Counted from the stretch's first letter, positions 48,502-58,584 are shown. The stretch: 64,000 nt of DNA from Hanamia caeni (GCF_003721595.1 NZ_RJJR01000008.1:186001-250000), one strand, 5' to 3'. The notes: generated by a model not told the origin, from the sequence alone. Numbers and translations are program-made.

Positions 48502-50757
48502 ATGCCAGCAATTCATATTATAAATTGTTACAGTGAAAGAATAAATAAGGCAGGTTTGTCTTTTTGGTGTATGGCTTTCATTTTTGGCGTTCCCTTTCTA
48601 TCAGCTTCCTGCAAGGAAAAAAAATCTCCTAACCAGTATATGGTAGATCTTTTAAAAGAATCCAAAATTGCTTTCTACAGCCCGGAAAATCCATTCTCGC
48701 CGGAGGCCGTGGTACAATATGCAGACTCCGTAATTCAAAATTCTTCGGATGAAAATTTGAAAACGGAAGTGCTGACGCGCAAAGCCCATGCTTTGCTGGA
48801 ATTAGGTGAAGAACAAAAAGCGATTGATATTTATCAAAAACTTTTACAAAAAACGCAAGGCGATCTTGTGCAGCGCCAGTCATTTTTGAAAGAATTGGCC
48901 ATCTCCTATCTGAGATTGGGCGAGCGAATGAATTGTATAAACATGCACAATGCTCAATCCTGTATTTATCCCATTTCAAAAGAAGGTGTTCATCACGATA
49001 AGTCCGCTTCACAAAAAGCCATTGAAATTTACCAGGATTTGTTATTGGATAATCCCGGTGACCTCGAATCCCGGTGGCTTTTGAATATTGCTTACATGAC
49101 TACAGGCGGCTATCCGCAAAATGTTCCTGCCCAATATCTTTTGAAGGTGGAAAATGATGATTCGATGCATATCATTAAGCCGTTTACTGACGTTGCGGCC
49201 AACGTAGGCTTAAATTTTAAATGCCAGGCCGGCGGAAATATAGTAGACGATTTTAATAATGATGGCTACCCGGATATTGTAATCAGCAGTTGGTCGCTTG
49301 AGGAACCAATGCATTTTTACAGAAATAATAGAAATGGAGCGTTTACAGATATAACAGATTCTACAGGGCTAAGTTCATTAACGGGAGGCCTTTGCATGAT
49401 GCAAACCGATTATAATAACGACAGCTGGAAAGATATTTTTGTGTTACGAGGCGGCTGGCAGGGCCGGTTTGGAAATATGCCAAACTCCTTGCTGAGAAAT
49501 AATGGCAATGGTACTTTTACAGATGTCACCAAAGAAGCAGGATTGCTGTCCTTCCATCCCACGCAAGCCGCTACCTGGGCTGATTTTAATAATGATGGCT
49601 GGCTCGATGTCTTTATAGGGAACGAAACATCTCCTGGCGGAAAAGCTAACCCGTGTGAATTATACATCAACAACAAAAACGGTACTTTTTCTGAAGTCGC
49701 AGCTCAGGCAGGGGCCGGTATTGTTGAATATGTAAAAGGTGTTACCTCAGGTGATTATAATAACGACGGATTACCTGATATTTTCATTTCTACCCTTAAC
49801 GGAAGAAAAATATTATTAAAAAACAAGTCTGCAAAAGACGGCGCATTAAAGTTTGAAAACGCAAGCAAAGAAGCAGGCTTAAATTTAAATAAATCCCGAT
49901 CTTTCCCAACATGGTTTTGGGATTATGATAATGATGGCTGGTTAGACATTTTGGTTTGTGGTTATGAATTTAATGGCTCGCTGGCAATGTATGCCGCAGC
50001 AGAGGCCGTGAATGCACCGGTGAATAATGCAGGCAAAGTTTTTTTATTCAGAAACAAGCATGATGGTACTTTTGAGGAAGTATCGGCAAAAGTCGGGCTT
50101 AATAAAGTTGCATTCGCAATGGGGTCAAACTATGGCGATATTGATAATGACGGATTTCTTGATTTTTATCTTGGCACCGGCAACCCGTCTTTCAAATCAG
50201 CGGTGCCCAATAAACTGTTTAAAAATATAAATGGTACAAATTTTTTGGACATCACTACTTCAGCGCGGGTAGGAAACATTCAAAAGGGCCACGAGGTTTC
50301 ATTTGTGGATCTGGATAATGATGGCAATGAAGATATTTATATTAAAATGGGTGGCGCTTATGTGGGGGATGCTTATGAAAATTCACTGTACCTGAATCCG
50401 GGCGAAAACAATAGCAATCATTGGATCAATGTTTTGTTAGAAGGGCATGTTAGTAACCGGGCGGCCATTGGTGCAAGAATAAAAGTTACTTTTAAGGAAA
50501 ATAATACACCCCGGTCCGTCTTTAGAGAGGTCAATTCAGGCGGAAGCTTTGGCGCCAATCCCTTAAAGCAGCATATCGGCATTGGCAGTGCCACCTTAAT
50601 TGATACAATAGAAATCACCTGGCCGGTAACGGGAGAAGTTCGGAAGTTTAAAAATGTTGAGCCCGATAAAAATATTAAAATTAAAGAAGGGGATAGTACT
50701 TTTAGTGTTTTCAAATTATCCCGGTTTGATTTCAACAAAACACACCATGCCCATTAA
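48502..50757 (+). CDS. TPR and FG-GAP/VCBS lipoprotein with C-terminal UnbV domain
   Basis: Up to 751 residues with lipobox FLSASC (Cys about residue 37). The start is uncertain: 48502 gives a long N-region without early positive charge, whereas an internal start (TTG 48556 or ATG 48571) gives a shorter one, and a dispersed motif at 48532 would then be untranslated. A TPR-like region (about 60-200; LLELGEEQKAIDIYQKLLQK) is followed by seven calcium-loop repeats (DFNNDGYPDIVIS, DFNNDGWLDVFIG, DYDNDGWLDILVC, DIDNDGFLDFYLG) and a C-terminal ASPIC/UnbV domain (IGARIKVTFKEN; DTIEITWPVTGEVRKF). It heads the xylose catabolic gene group; the role is unknown, and surface glycan binding is a guess. Confidence 0.85.
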   Translation: MPAIHIINCYSERINKAGLSFWCMAFIFGVPFLSASCKEKKSPNQYMVDLLKESKIAFYSPENPFSPEAVVQYADSVIQNSSDENLKTEVLTRKAHALLELGEEQKAIDIYQKLLQKTQGDLVQRQSFLKELAISYLRLGERMNCINMHNAQSCIYPISKEGVHHDKSASQKAIEIYQDLLLDNPGDLESRWLLNIAYMTTGGYPQNVPAQYLLKVENDDSMHIIKPFTDVAANVGLNFKCQAGGNIVDDFNNDGYPDIVISSWSLEEPMHFYRNNRNGAFTDITDSTGLSSLTGGLCMMQTDYNNDSWKDIFVLRGGWQGRFGNMPNSLLRNNGNGTFTDVTKEAGLLSFHPTQAATWADFNNDGWLDVFIGNETSPGGKANPCELYINNKNGTFSEVAAQAGAGIVEYVKGVTSGDYNNDGLPDIFISTLNGRKILLKNKSAKDGALKFENASKEAGLNLNKSRSFPTWFWDYDNDGWLDILVCGYEFNGSLAMYAAAEAVNAPVNNAGKVFLFRNKHDGTFEEVSAKVGLNKVAFAMGSNYGDIDNDGFLDFYLGTGNPSFKSAVPNKLFKNINGTNFLDITTSARVGNIQKGHEVSFVDLDNDGNEDIYIKMGGAYVGDAYENSLYLNPGENNSNHWINVLLEGHVSNRAAIGARIKVTFKENNTPRSVFREVNSGGSFGANPLKQHIGIGSATLIDTIEITWPVTGEVRKFKNVEPDKNIKIKEGDSTFSVFKLSRFDFNKTHHAH
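48532..48547 (+). repeat. Dispersed 16-bp motif, copy 7 (AGTGAAAGAATAAATA)
   Basis: It lies in the ambiguous 5' end of the TPR/FG-GAP gene and is very close to the copy at 53924. Confidence 0.35.
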
Positions 50758-50844
50758 TGCTTAAACGAATAAAGGCGATAATGATACAAATAGAAATTTG
50801 GATGTAAATCAAGAATACATATTAACTATAAAAAACAATTAAAA

Positions 50845-52173
50845 ATGTCAGTTATTTCAGGAAAAAAAGAATTTTTCAAAAAAATTCCGCAAATCAAATA
50901 CGAAGGTCTTAAAAGCGATAATCCTTTAGCTTTTCGTTGGTATGATGAAAATAAAAAAATCGGTGGAAAAACCATGAAAGAGTTTTTCAAATTTGCCTGT
51001 GCTTATTGGCATTCGTTCGGAAATAATGGTTCGGATCCTTTTGGCGAAGGCACTCATGTTTTCCAGTGGAATGAGAAAGAGGACGCCGTAAAGAGGGCAA
51101 AAGATAAAATGGATGCCGCGTTTGAATTTATTACGAAGATGGGAATGCCTTATTATTGCTTTCATGATCTGGACCTGGTGGATTATTCTAACGACGTGGT
51201 TGAAAATGAAAAAAGATTAAAGGCCATAACTGCTTATGCAAAACAGAAGCAACAGGAAAGCGGTGTAAAATTATTGTGGGGCACGGCTAACCTTTTTTCT
51301 CACAAAAGATACATGAACGGCGCCTCCACCAATCCCGACTTTAACGTGCTTACGCATGCGGCTGCGCAGGTGAAAGCCGCACTGGATGCAACCATCGAAC
51401 TGGGAGGAGAAAATTACGTGTTTTGGGGCGGAAGAGAAGGATATATGACTCTCCTGAATACGAATATGAAAAGAGAGCAGGAGCATCTTGCTAAATTTTT
51501 GCATACAGCAAAAGATTATGCCCGCAAAAATGGTTTTAAAGGAACATTTTTTATTGAACCCAAGCCCTGCGAACCCACTAAACATCAATACGATTATGAT
51601 GCAGCGACAGTAATCAGCTTCTTGCGCCAGTATGATCTGATGGAGGATTTCAAATTAAATATTGAAGTGAATCACGCAACACTGGCCGGTCATACCTTTA
51701 CGCACGAATTGCAGGTAGCTGCTGATGCAGGTCTCCTGGGCAGTATGGATGCCAACCGCGGCGATTACCAAAATGGCTGGGATACCGATCAGTTCCCCAA
51801 TAATATTAATGAACTAACAGAAGCTATGCTGATAATTCTTGAATCCGGTGGATTCCAGGGCGGCGGCATCAATTTCGATGCAAAAATCCGTAGAAACTCA
51901 ACTGATCCGGCGGACCTTTTTTATGCACATATCGGCGGTATGGACGCATTTGCAAGAGCCTTAATCACAGCAGATACTATTCTCAAAAAGTCCGATTATA
52001 AAAAACTGCGCGAAGATCGTTATGGCTCTTTTGACAAAGGCAATGGAAAAGCTTTTGAAGAAGGAAAGTTGACTCTCGAAGATTTGAGAAATCTTGCTGC
52101 TAAAAATGGAGAACCGGAAACCATCAGCGGGAAACAGGAATATTTTGAAAACATAATTAACCGTTTCATTTAA
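50845..52173 (+). CDS. xylA: Xylose isomerase (class II)
   Basis: 442 residues, the length of class II enzymes, with no signal peptide. It converts D-xylose to D-xylulose in the cytoplasm. Seen: [29 protein letters not shown] (catalytic His), [42 protein letters not shown], metal ligands in [33 protein letters not shown] and [20 protein letters not shown], and [15 protein letters not shown]. It stands alone after an 87-bp gap that contains no strong promoter match, and is followed by the SSS symporter, GH3 and xylB, so it is part of a xylose-use operon. Confidence 0.97.
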   Translation: MSVISGKKEFFKKIPQIKYEGLKSDNPLAFRWYDENKKIGGKTMKEFFKFACAYWHSFGNNGSDPFGEGTHVFQWNEKEDAVKRAKDKMDAAFEFITKMGMPYYCFHDLDLVDYSNDVVENEKRLKAITAYAKQKQQESGVKLLWGTANLFSHKRYMNGASTNPDFNVLTHAAAQVKAALDATIELGGENYVFWGGREGYMTLLNTNMKREQEHLAKFLHTAKDYARKNGFKGTFFIEPKPCEPTKHQYDYDAATVISFLRQYDLMEDFKLNIEVNHATLAGHTFTHELQVAADAGLLGSMDANRGDYQNGWDTDQFPNNINELTEAMLIILESGGFQGGGINFDAKIRRNSTDPADLFYAHIGGMDAFARALITADTILKKSDYKKLREDRYGSFDKGNGKAFEEGKLTLEDLRNLAAKNGEPETISGKQEYFENIINRFI

Positions 52174-52280
52174 ATTTATCAATTCCTAACCAGGAAGGTT
52201 TAATCAGGAATTTTAGAAAATAATAACTGAGAGAATCTTCCTGGTTTTCTTTAACCATTAGTCAAAACTAAAATCATTTT

Positions 52281-53906
52281 ATGCACTTCCTTGGAACGAT
52301 TGATATACTTTTTGTAATCCTTTACCTGGTAATTATCGGGGGCGTTTCTGTTTGGTCCATCAGAAAAAAAAGAGGAACCCCTTCTGATTATTTTTTGGCC
52401 AACCGTAACCTCGGATGGTGGGTTATCGGGGCTTCCATTCTTGCTTCTAACGTGGGGTCTGAACATATTGTTGGCCTCGCCGGCACTGGCGCTACTTCCG
52501 GCCTCGTAATGGGACATTATGAAATGCATTCATGGGTAGTGTTAGTATTGGGCTGGGTGTTTGTGCCATTTTATATGCGAAGTATGGTATATACAATGCC
52601 TGAATTTTTAGAGAGACGATTCAATGCTCAGTCGCGGCGGTTGCTTTCTATTATCCAGCTTCTGAGCTATGTAATTGCGAAAGCATCGGTTACGATTTTT
52701 GCAGGGGCCCTGGTTTTTAATTCTTTTCTTGGTGTTGATTTTTGGACAGGCGCCATTATTCTTGTTGTTATAACCGGTATTTACACCATACTTGGCGGCT
52801 TGCATACAGTAATGTACACGGAGGCTATCCAGGCATTTGTATTATTGTTAGGCTCTGCGGTGTTATTATTTATTGGTTTGGATAAAGTGGGAGGATGGAG
52901 CGGACTTATGAATTCTGTTCCAAAAGAAAAGCTGAATATGTTTCCTCCTTTGAGCGATCCGGATTTTCCATGGCTGGGCATCACTTTCGCCGCGCCCATA
53001 GTCGGAATTTGGTATTGGTGTACCGACCAGCATATTGTACAACGATGCCTCGCGGGCCGCGATGAAAGGCAGGCAAGAAGAGGCACCATATTCGCGGCTT
53101 ATTTAAAATTACTTCCCTTTTTCATTTTCCTGGTTCCCGGATTAATTGCAGCGGCGCTTCATGCACAGGGTAAACTGAATTTAGAAGTGAATGACGAAGC
53201 TTTTCCAACGTTGGTAAAAGCATTAATGCCGGTCGGTCTTCGCGGATTACTGGCCGGAGGCTTACTGGCAGCGCTTATGAGTTCCCTGGCGTCTGTTTAT
53301 AATGCTTGTTCCACTTTGTTTACAATGGATATCTACCAAAAAATGAAACCCGAGGCAAACGGCAAAGAACTCGTGAAAGTTGGTAGAATCGCCACAGGAG
53401 TAGTGGTACTGCTCGGTATGGCGTGGATTCCGTTGATGAGTAGAATTTCGGGTACTTTGTATCAATATCTTCAAAGCGTACAATCTTACTTAGCGCCCCC
53501 GATTGCGGCGGTTTTTTTATTGGGTGTTTTCTTTAAACGGATTAATGGAACCGGCGCACTCACCGGCATGGTAGTCGGGTTTATTTTGGGAATTATAAAA
53601 TTGACCTTAGAATTATTCCAAAACGATTTAACGGGCATTCTGCATTCATTTGCTACTATTAATTTTCTTTATTTCTGCATTTTGTTATTTCTTTTTTCAA
53701 TAGCGCTGATGGTTGTTGTTAGTTTACTTACACCTAAGCCTGATGAAGAACAAATAAGAGGATTGACTTTTGCAACTACGGTTGCTGAAGACAGGGCTGC
53801 GAGCCGTGCAAGCTGGAATAAATGGGATGTAATTCTATCCTTGATTGTCGTGGCTATTGTTATCTCAGTTTTCGTTTACTTCTCGCCGTTAGGAGTGGCG
53901 GGATAA
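52281..53906 (+). CDS. Sodium:solute symporter (SSS/SGLT-like), probable xylose uptake
   Basis: 541 residues with about 13-14 transmembrane segments. SSS features: DYFLANRNLGWWVIGASILASNVGSEHIVG in the first segments, FYMRSMVYTMPEFLERRF, GGLHTVMYTEAIQ, WYWCTDQHIVQRCLAGRD and GLLAGGLLAALMSSLASVYNACSTLFTMDIY. The family includes SGLT-type sugar symporters. Placed between xylA and GH3, it very likely imports xylose (or glucose) across the inner membrane with Na+. The substrate is inferred from context. The gap to xylA is 107 bp, with no terminator seen. Confidence 0.9.
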   Translation: MHFLGTIDILFVILYLVIIGGVSVWSIRKKRGTPSDYFLANRNLGWWVIGASILASNVGSEHIVGLAGTGATSGLVMGHYEMHSWVVLVLGWVFVPFYMRSMVYTMPEFLERRFNAQSRRLLSIIQLLSYVIAKASVTIFAGALVFNSFLGVDFWTGAIILVVITGIYTILGGLHTVMYTEAIQAFVLLLGSAVLLFIGLDKVGGWSGLMNSVPKEKLNMFPPLSDPDFPWLGITFAAPIVGIWYWCTDQHIVQRCLAGRDERQARRGTIFAAYLKLLPFFIFLVPGLIAAALHAQGKLNLEVNDEAFPTLVKALMPVGLRGLLAGGLLAALMSSLASVYNACSTLFTMDIYQKMKPEANGKELVKVGRIATGVVVLLGMAWIPLMSRISGTLYQYLQSVQSYLAPPIAAVFLLGVFFKRINGTGALTGMVVGFILGIIKLTLELFQNDLTGILHSFATINFLYFCILLFLFSIALMVVVSLLTPKPDEEQIRGLTFATTVAEDRAASRASWNKWDVILSLIVVAIVISVFVYFSPLGVAG

Positions 53907-53923
53907 AACGATCATTTTTAAGC

Positions 53924-53939
53924 AGTAAAAGAATAAATA
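53924..53939 (+). repeat. Dispersed 16-bp motif, copy 8 (AGTAAAAGAATAAATA)
   Basis: It ends immediately before the GH3 start codon at 53940, so it spans the ribosome-binding region. Closest to the copy at 48532. Confidence 0.4.
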
Positions 53940-56150
53940 ATGAAGAAAGCTATTTTATACCTGCTGATTTTTTTATCTGTTGATATTTCAGCATTTTCTC
54001 AGAAAAAATTTGATTATCCATTTCAAAATCCGGCCTTATCGATAAACGCGAGGGTTAATGATTTGGTTTCAAGATTGACGCTGGAAGAAAAAGTGAACCA
54101 GATGCTCAATTCTACTCCTGCAATTGAACGTTTGGGAATTCCTCCCTACGACTGGTGGAACGAAAGTTTGCATGGTGTAGCGCGAACCAAATATCCAACC
54201 ACTTCCTATCCACAGGCCATAGGAATGGCAGCTACTTTTGATGTGAAAGCAATGAAACAAATGGGCGGCTTCACTTCGGATGAGGGAAGAGCCATTCATA
54301 ATGAAAGCCTCCGAAAAAAAGACTACAGCCGATACACCGGCCTTACCTATTGGACGCCCAACATCAATATCTTCAGGGATCCGAGATGGGGCCGCGGCCA
54401 GGAAACCTATGGCGAAGATCCCTTTCTTACTGCAAGCATAGGAACTGCATTTGTGGAAGGTTTACAGGGAAATGATCCAAAGTATCTAAAAGCTGCTGCC
54501 TGTGCTAAACATTATGCCATTCACAGCGGTCCCGAATCTTCGCGCCACACATTTGATGTAAATGTAAGCAACCACGATCTTTGGGCCACTTACCTTCCTG
54601 CTTTCAAACAATTGGTGGTGAATGCAAAAGTGGCCGGCGTTATGTGCGCTTATAATGCCTACCAGGGGCAGCCTTGCTGTGGAAGCGATAAATTAATGGT
54701 AGATATTCTGCGCAATAAATGGAATTTTAAAGGTTATGTAACCTCAGATTGTGGCGCTATTGATGATTTTTACAAAACACATAAATTGTTTCCAGACGCA
54801 GAAAGTTCAGCTACTGATGCCGTTTTGCACGGCACCGATGTAGAATGTGGAAATCATACCTACAAAACCTTGATACAGGCTGTAAAAGATGGAAAAATAA
54901 CAGAAAAAGATATTGATGTTTCTCTAAAAAGATTATTTACTATTCGCTTAAGGTTGGGCATGTTTGACCCGGTTAGCATGGTAAAATATGCGCAAATTCC
55001 CATAACCAATTTGGAAAGCCAGCCGCATAAAGATCTTGCATTGAAGATGGCAAGAGAGTCTATGGTTTTGCTGCGCAATGCTCAGGCTTCAGGTCAAAAA
55101 AATAATTTGTTGCCTCTCAATAAAAGCATCAAACATATTGCAGTATTAGGCCCTAATGCTGATAATGCCAATACGCAATTAGGCAATTATAACGGAAAGC
55201 CTTCGGTCGTTACAACGGTTTTGCAGGCAATAAAAGATAAATTGCCGAATGCGGATATTTTTTATTCAAAAGCTACAGAATTCGTTTCAACCGAACCACA
55301 GGATTTTTCAAAATTGATTGACAGCATTAAAGATGCGGATGTTATTATTTATGTCGGCGGAATTTCGCCGCGGCTCGAAGGTGAAGAGATGAAAGTGCAT
55401 ACTCCAGGCTTTAGCGGTGGCGACAGAACGAGTATTAATTTACCTGTTGTGCAAACTGATTTTTTGAAAGCTTTAAAAACGACCGGCAAGCCAATTATAT
55501 TTGTTATGATGACGGGAAGTGCCTTGGCTATTCCATGGGAACAGCAAAATATTCCTGCAATCTTAAATGCATGGTATGGCGGAGAAGCAGCCGGTACGGC
55601 CGTTGCTGATATTCTGTTTGGCGATTACAGCCCTTCGGGAAAATTACCTGTCACATTTTATAAAAGCGATGCAGACCTTCCTCCTTTTGATGATTATTCG
55701 ATGCAAAACAGGACTTACCGTTACTTCAAAGGCGAGCCACTTTATCCTTTCGGCTTTGGATTAAGCTATACGAATTTTAATTACAGCAGCCTGAAATTGT
55801 CAAAATCAAAAATCAAAAAGAATGAAACTGTTGCCGCTGAAGTAACAGTAACCAATAAGGGCAAAATGAAAAGTGATGAAGTAGTGCAATTATACCTTAC
55901 CCATCAAAGTGGCCAGGATATCCCTTTGTATGCGCTAAAAGCGTTTAAAAGAATTACACTTTTGCCCGGTGCTTCACAAAAAGTACGATTTACTATTACC
56001 CCAGACATGATGAAATTGGTAAATGAAGATGGCAAAAGTGTTTTGAATTCCGGTGAAATAAAGGTAAGCATCGGTGGTTCTTTGCCTTCACAAAGAAGTG
56101 AAGATTTGGGCGCTGCCAAGCCGGCTGAAGCGCAAATTATAATTCAATAA
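53940..56150 (+). CDS. Secreted GH3 beta-xylosidase / beta-glucosidase
   Basis: 736 residues, signal peptide MKKAILYLLIFLSVDISAFSQ. The barrel domain has YDWWNESLHGVART, FRDPRWGRGQETYGEDPFL, KHYAIHSGPESSRH and the nucleophile Asp in GYVTSDCGAIDDFY; the second domain has GPNADNANTQLGNYNG and an acid-region EGEEM; a C-terminal fibronectin-like domain (YPFGFGLSYTNF onward) ends the protein. The LHGVART and CGAID pattern is that of plant-type and bacterial beta-xylosidases in GH3, so terminal xylose release from xylo-oligosaccharides in the periplasm is likely; beta-glucosidase remains possible. Located between the symporter and xylB. Confidence 0.92.
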   Translation: MKKAILYLLIFLSVDISAFSQKKFDYPFQNPALSINARVNDLVSRLTLEEKVNQMLNSTPAIERLGIPPYDWWNESLHGVARTKYPTTSYPQAIGMAATFDVKAMKQMGGFTSDEGRAIHNESLRKKDYSRYTGLTYWTPNINIFRDPRWGRGQETYGEDPFLTASIGTAFVEGLQGNDPKYLKAAACAKHYAIHSGPESSRHTFDVNVSNHDLWATYLPAFKQLVVNAKVAGVMCAYNAYQGQPCCGSDKLMVDILRNKWNFKGYVTSDCGAIDDFYKTHKLFPDAESSATDAVLHGTDVECGNHTYKTLIQAVKDGKITEKDIDVSLKRLFTIRLRLGMFDPVSMVKYAQIPITNLESQPHKDLALKMARESMVLLRNAQASGQKNNLLPLNKSIKHIAVLGPNADNANTQLGNYNGKPSVVTTVLQAIKDKLPNADIFYSKATEFVSTEPQDFSKLIDSIKDADVIIYVGGISPRLEGEEMKVHTPGFSGGDRTSINLPVVQTDFLKALKTTGKPIIFVMMTGSALAIPWEQQNIPAILNAWYGGEAAGTAVADILFGDYSPSGKLPVTFYKSDADLPPFDDYSMQNRTYRYFKGEPLYPFGFGLSYTNFNYSSLKLSKSKIKKNETVAAEVTVTNKGKMKSDEVVQLYLTHQSGQDIPLYALKAFKRITLLPGASQKVRFTITPDMMKLVNEDGKSVLNSGEIKVSIGGSLPSQRSEDLGAAKPAEAQIIIQ

Positions 56151-56160
56151 TATTTGTGTA

Positions 56161-56176
56161 CCTACCGGTGGGCAGG
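56161..56176. repeat. GC-rich REP-like palindrome between GH3 and xylB
   Basis: CCTACCGGTGGGCAGG, an imperfect palindrome centred on ACCGGT, 10 bp after the GH3 stop in AT-rich sequence. It is related in style to the element at 3809 in the GH115 gene. Confidence 0.4.
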
Positions 56177-56238
56177 TTGCTTTACTGCGAAACAATTATT
56201 TAGCAGGCAATTAAGAAAAAAATTTAAACCATATAAGA

Positions 56239-57717
56239 ATGTTATTATTAGGAATTGATATTGGAACATCATTTATAAAAGCAACGCTTGTTGACGCGGA
56301 TACGCAAAAGCCGGTAGCTGTTGCACAATGCCCAGAAACAGAAAACCCAATTACTTCATTGCAATCGGGCTGGGCTGAGCAATCGCCTGAAATGTGGTGG
56401 GAACAAACGCTTCAGGCAATACAAAAATTGATTACTTCCAAAAAATTTGACCCGAAAGATATTGCCGCCATCGGGATTTCGTACCAAATGCATGGATTAG
56501 TGTTGGTGGATAAAAATCAAAATGTTTTAAGAGACAGCATCATCTGGTGCGATAGCCGCGCTGTGGAAATTGGTGAAGAAGCGCTGCATGAAATTGGCGA
56601 AGAAATATGTTCTTCCTGTCTTTTAAATTCTCCGGGAAATTTTACAGCTTCCAAGCTGGCCTGGGTAAAAGAAAATGAGCCGGCGATTTATGAAAAGATA
56701 GATAAGATAATGTTGCCGGGCGATTTTATTGCCATGAAATTAACAGGAAAAATTACCACCACATCTTCTGCATTATCAGAAGGTATTCTTTGGGATTTTA
56801 AGAAGGATAATATCTCAAGCGATGTGATGCAAAATTTTAAATTTGAAAGCTCATTGATCCCGGATGTGGAAAGCCTGTTTTCTTCTCACGGGAAAATATT
56901 GCCAGAATTGGCGCAACAGTTAGGCATAAACGAAAATGCAGAAGTTACTTATAAAGCTGGCGATCAGCCTAATAATGCCTTATCATTAAATGTATTACGG
57001 CCGGGAGAGGTAGCTGCAAACGGGGGAACTTCAGGCGTTATTTATGCGGTTACCGATAAATTATTATCCGACAAATTCTCCAGGGTAAACAGTTTTGTTC
57101 ATGTAAATCACACAAATGATGAGAAGAGAATTGGCGTGTTGCTGTGTATTAACGGAGCCGCCATCATGTATAGCTGGGCTAAAAAAGTTTGTGGCGACAA
57201 TTTAAGCTATAAGGAAATGGATGCGCTCGCAGAAAAAATAAATCCCGGAAGCGATGGTTTATTGGTGTTGCCTTTTGGAAATGGTTCGGAGCGGATGCTA
57301 AAAAATAAAATGATTGACGCTCACCTGGAAAATATTGATCTGAATAAACATTCGAGGGCACATATTTTTCGCGCAGTACAGGAGGGAATTGCTTTTGCTT
57401 TCCGGTATGGCCTTGATATTATGAGGGAAAACGATTTACATCCCACTATAATTCGTGCGGGAAAAGCCAATTTATTTTTGAGTGATGTTTTCATTCAATC
57501 TTTTGTAAATGCAACGGGCGTAGCAGTAGAATTATACGAAAATGACGGAAGCGTTGGCGCCGCATTAGGCGCTGGCATCGGAAAGGGGATTTACAAGTCT
57601 TATCATGAGGCCTATTCAAATTTTAAATTGTTGGGAAAATTCGAACCAACAAATATTGAATTATATGAGGAATTATACCAGGATTGGAAAAAATTGCTGG
57701 AGGAAAAAATGAAATAG
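56239..57717 (+). CDS. xylB: Xylulokinase (FGGY family)
   Basis: 492 residues, cytoplasmic. It phosphorylates D-xylulose to xylulose-5-phosphate using ATP. Seen: GIDIGTSFIKATLVD (phosphate loop), ISYQMHGLVLVDKNQNVLRDSIIWCDSRA (the MHG sugar-binding motif typical of XylB), AGDQPNNAL (catalytic Asp), and GTSGVIYAVTDK / AAIMYSW and RAGKANLFLSDVFIQSFVNATG in the C-terminal FGGY domain. It ends the plus-strand xylose cluster, 88 bp after GH3. The following gene is convergent and unrelated. Confidence 0.95.
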   Translation: MLLLGIDIGTSFIKATLVDADTQKPVAVAQCPETENPITSLQSGWAEQSPEMWWEQTLQAIQKLITSKKFDPKDIAAIGISYQMHGLVLVDKNQNVLRDSIIWCDSRAVEIGEEALHEIGEEICSSCLLNSPGNFTASKLAWVKENEPAIYEKIDKIMLPGDFIAMKLTGKITTTSSALSEGILWDFKKDNISSDVMQNFKFESSLIPDVESLFSSHGKILPELAQQLGINENAEVTYKAGDQPNNALSLNVLRPGEVAANGGTSGVIYAVTDKLLSDKFSRVNSFVHVNHTNDEKRIGVLLCINGAAIMYSWAKKVCGDNLSYKEMDALAEKINPGSDGLLVLPFGNGSERMLKNKMIDAHLENIDLNKHSRAHIFRAVQEGIAFAFRYGLDIMRENDLHPTIIRAGKANLFLSDVFIQSFVNATGVAVELYENDGSVGAALGAGIGKGIYKSYHEAYSNFKLLGKFEPTNIELYEELYQDWKKLLEEKMK

Positions 57718-57755
57718 CAACTTATATTTTGAAGGAAAAAAATATTTATTTAGCC

Positions 57756-57771
57756 AGTAAACGAACAAATA
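57756..57771 (+). repeat. Dispersed 16-bp motif, copy 9 (AGTAAACGAACAAATA)
   Basis: In the 62-bp convergent gap after xylB. With the preceding C it is identical over 17 bases to the copy at 33742. Confidence 0.5.
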
Positions 57772-57779
57772 CTCACAAT

Positions 57780-58256
57780 TTATTTTTTAATTTTTTGCTT
57801 CAAAAATTTTCTTATTTCCTGCAAATCCTCAGAACGAAAAGCCGATTTTGGTACCAGGAAAAATGCCCTGCTATTAAAATATAAATGAAAAAAACCGGCG
57901 CTTTCCACAAAATCAGAAAAATCTTTCCATGGCCAGCTTTTACTACCGCGCTCATTCTCAAGAAATAAGTGCTGCTGCTCAAGACTTACCCTAAAACGAT
58001 CTTTAAAAGTGGTAGCTCTTCTGTAAATAATGCCGGGAAGAACAATCCAAAATGCTATCATCAATGAAAACCATAATGCAGAACTCAGCAGAAAAGCAAG
58101 GGGATCAATCTTTTTTAGAAAATATAAAATAGCTGAAGTGATAGCAAAAACGTTGACAACAATAATCATTATTTTAATCTCATTTCTGCTGAAAAAATGA
58201 AACCTTAAAGCCTGCAGGACTTTTGCCCGGTCATAAGTAAAAAAGGAAGAAGTCAT
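57780..58256 (-). CDS. YcxB-like membrane protein
   Basis: 158 residues with two adjacent transmembrane segments (about residues 29-47 and 52-75) separated by a short KKIDP turn, followed by a cytoplasmic domain with FRVSLEQQHLFLENERGSKSWPWKDFSDF and FHLYFNSRAFFLVPKSAF, the pattern of the YcxB-like family of unknown function. It is convergent with xylB and probably monocistronic. A good promoter (58263-58291) sits so close that the transcript would start at or next to the ATG, suggesting leaderless translation. Confidence 0.75.
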   Translation of the reverse strand: MTSSFFTYDRAKVLQALRFHFFSRNEIKIMIIVVNVFAITSAILYFLKKIDPLAFLLSSALWFSLMIAFWIVLPGIIYRRATTFKDRFRVSLEQQHLFLENERGSKSWPWKDFSDFVESAGFFHLYFNSRAFFLVPKSAFRSEDLQEIRKFLKQKIKK

Positions 58257-58584
58257 TTAAAACAAATGTACGATTGCTTTGAAAGTTCCAAGAAAAAAAT
58301 CGAACCAAGACATACTTTTGGTTTTTGTGCCCTGATTTATCGCAAAAAAAACCAATCTCTTAAACCTGGGGTAATGCGGATTTGCTTCTTCATTTAAAAT
58401 GTTCTTAGCAATTAATTAGTTGTTTTTTTTGCATTTAGTGCAAAAAACAGGCCTCAAATCCAGTAAAGAATGGATTAAAAAAAGAAATGGTTCATAAAGC
58501 GTGTTCCCGAAAAATTCATCAAATTTTAAAGGCAGAATAAAATTCCTGCATAAAGATTGCTTTACTGATAAGATATTTGATTGC
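58257..58584. other. Gap of 328 bp between YcxB-like and DLH-like genes
   Basis: Apart from the ycxB promoter at its left end I see nothing supported here. The sequence is AT-rich, with a short hairpin (TTTTTTTTGCATTTAGTGCAAAA near 58425-58446) but no credible gene. Confidence 0.5.
58263..58291 (-). promoter_or_regulatory. Promoter of the YcxB-like gene (TTG-N18-TACATTTG)
   Basis: On the minus strand TTG (58289-58291), an 18-bp spacer, then TACATTTG (58263-58270), an exact TAnnTTTG -7 box. The predicted transcription start falls within a base or two of the ATG at 58256. Confidence 0.5.

Noticed and set aside
48494..48505. AAACCGATGCC at the start of the TPR/FG-GAP gene as an operator
   Set aside because: Only the ATCGGTTT core matches in reverse; such 8-mers are expected about twice by chance in the window.
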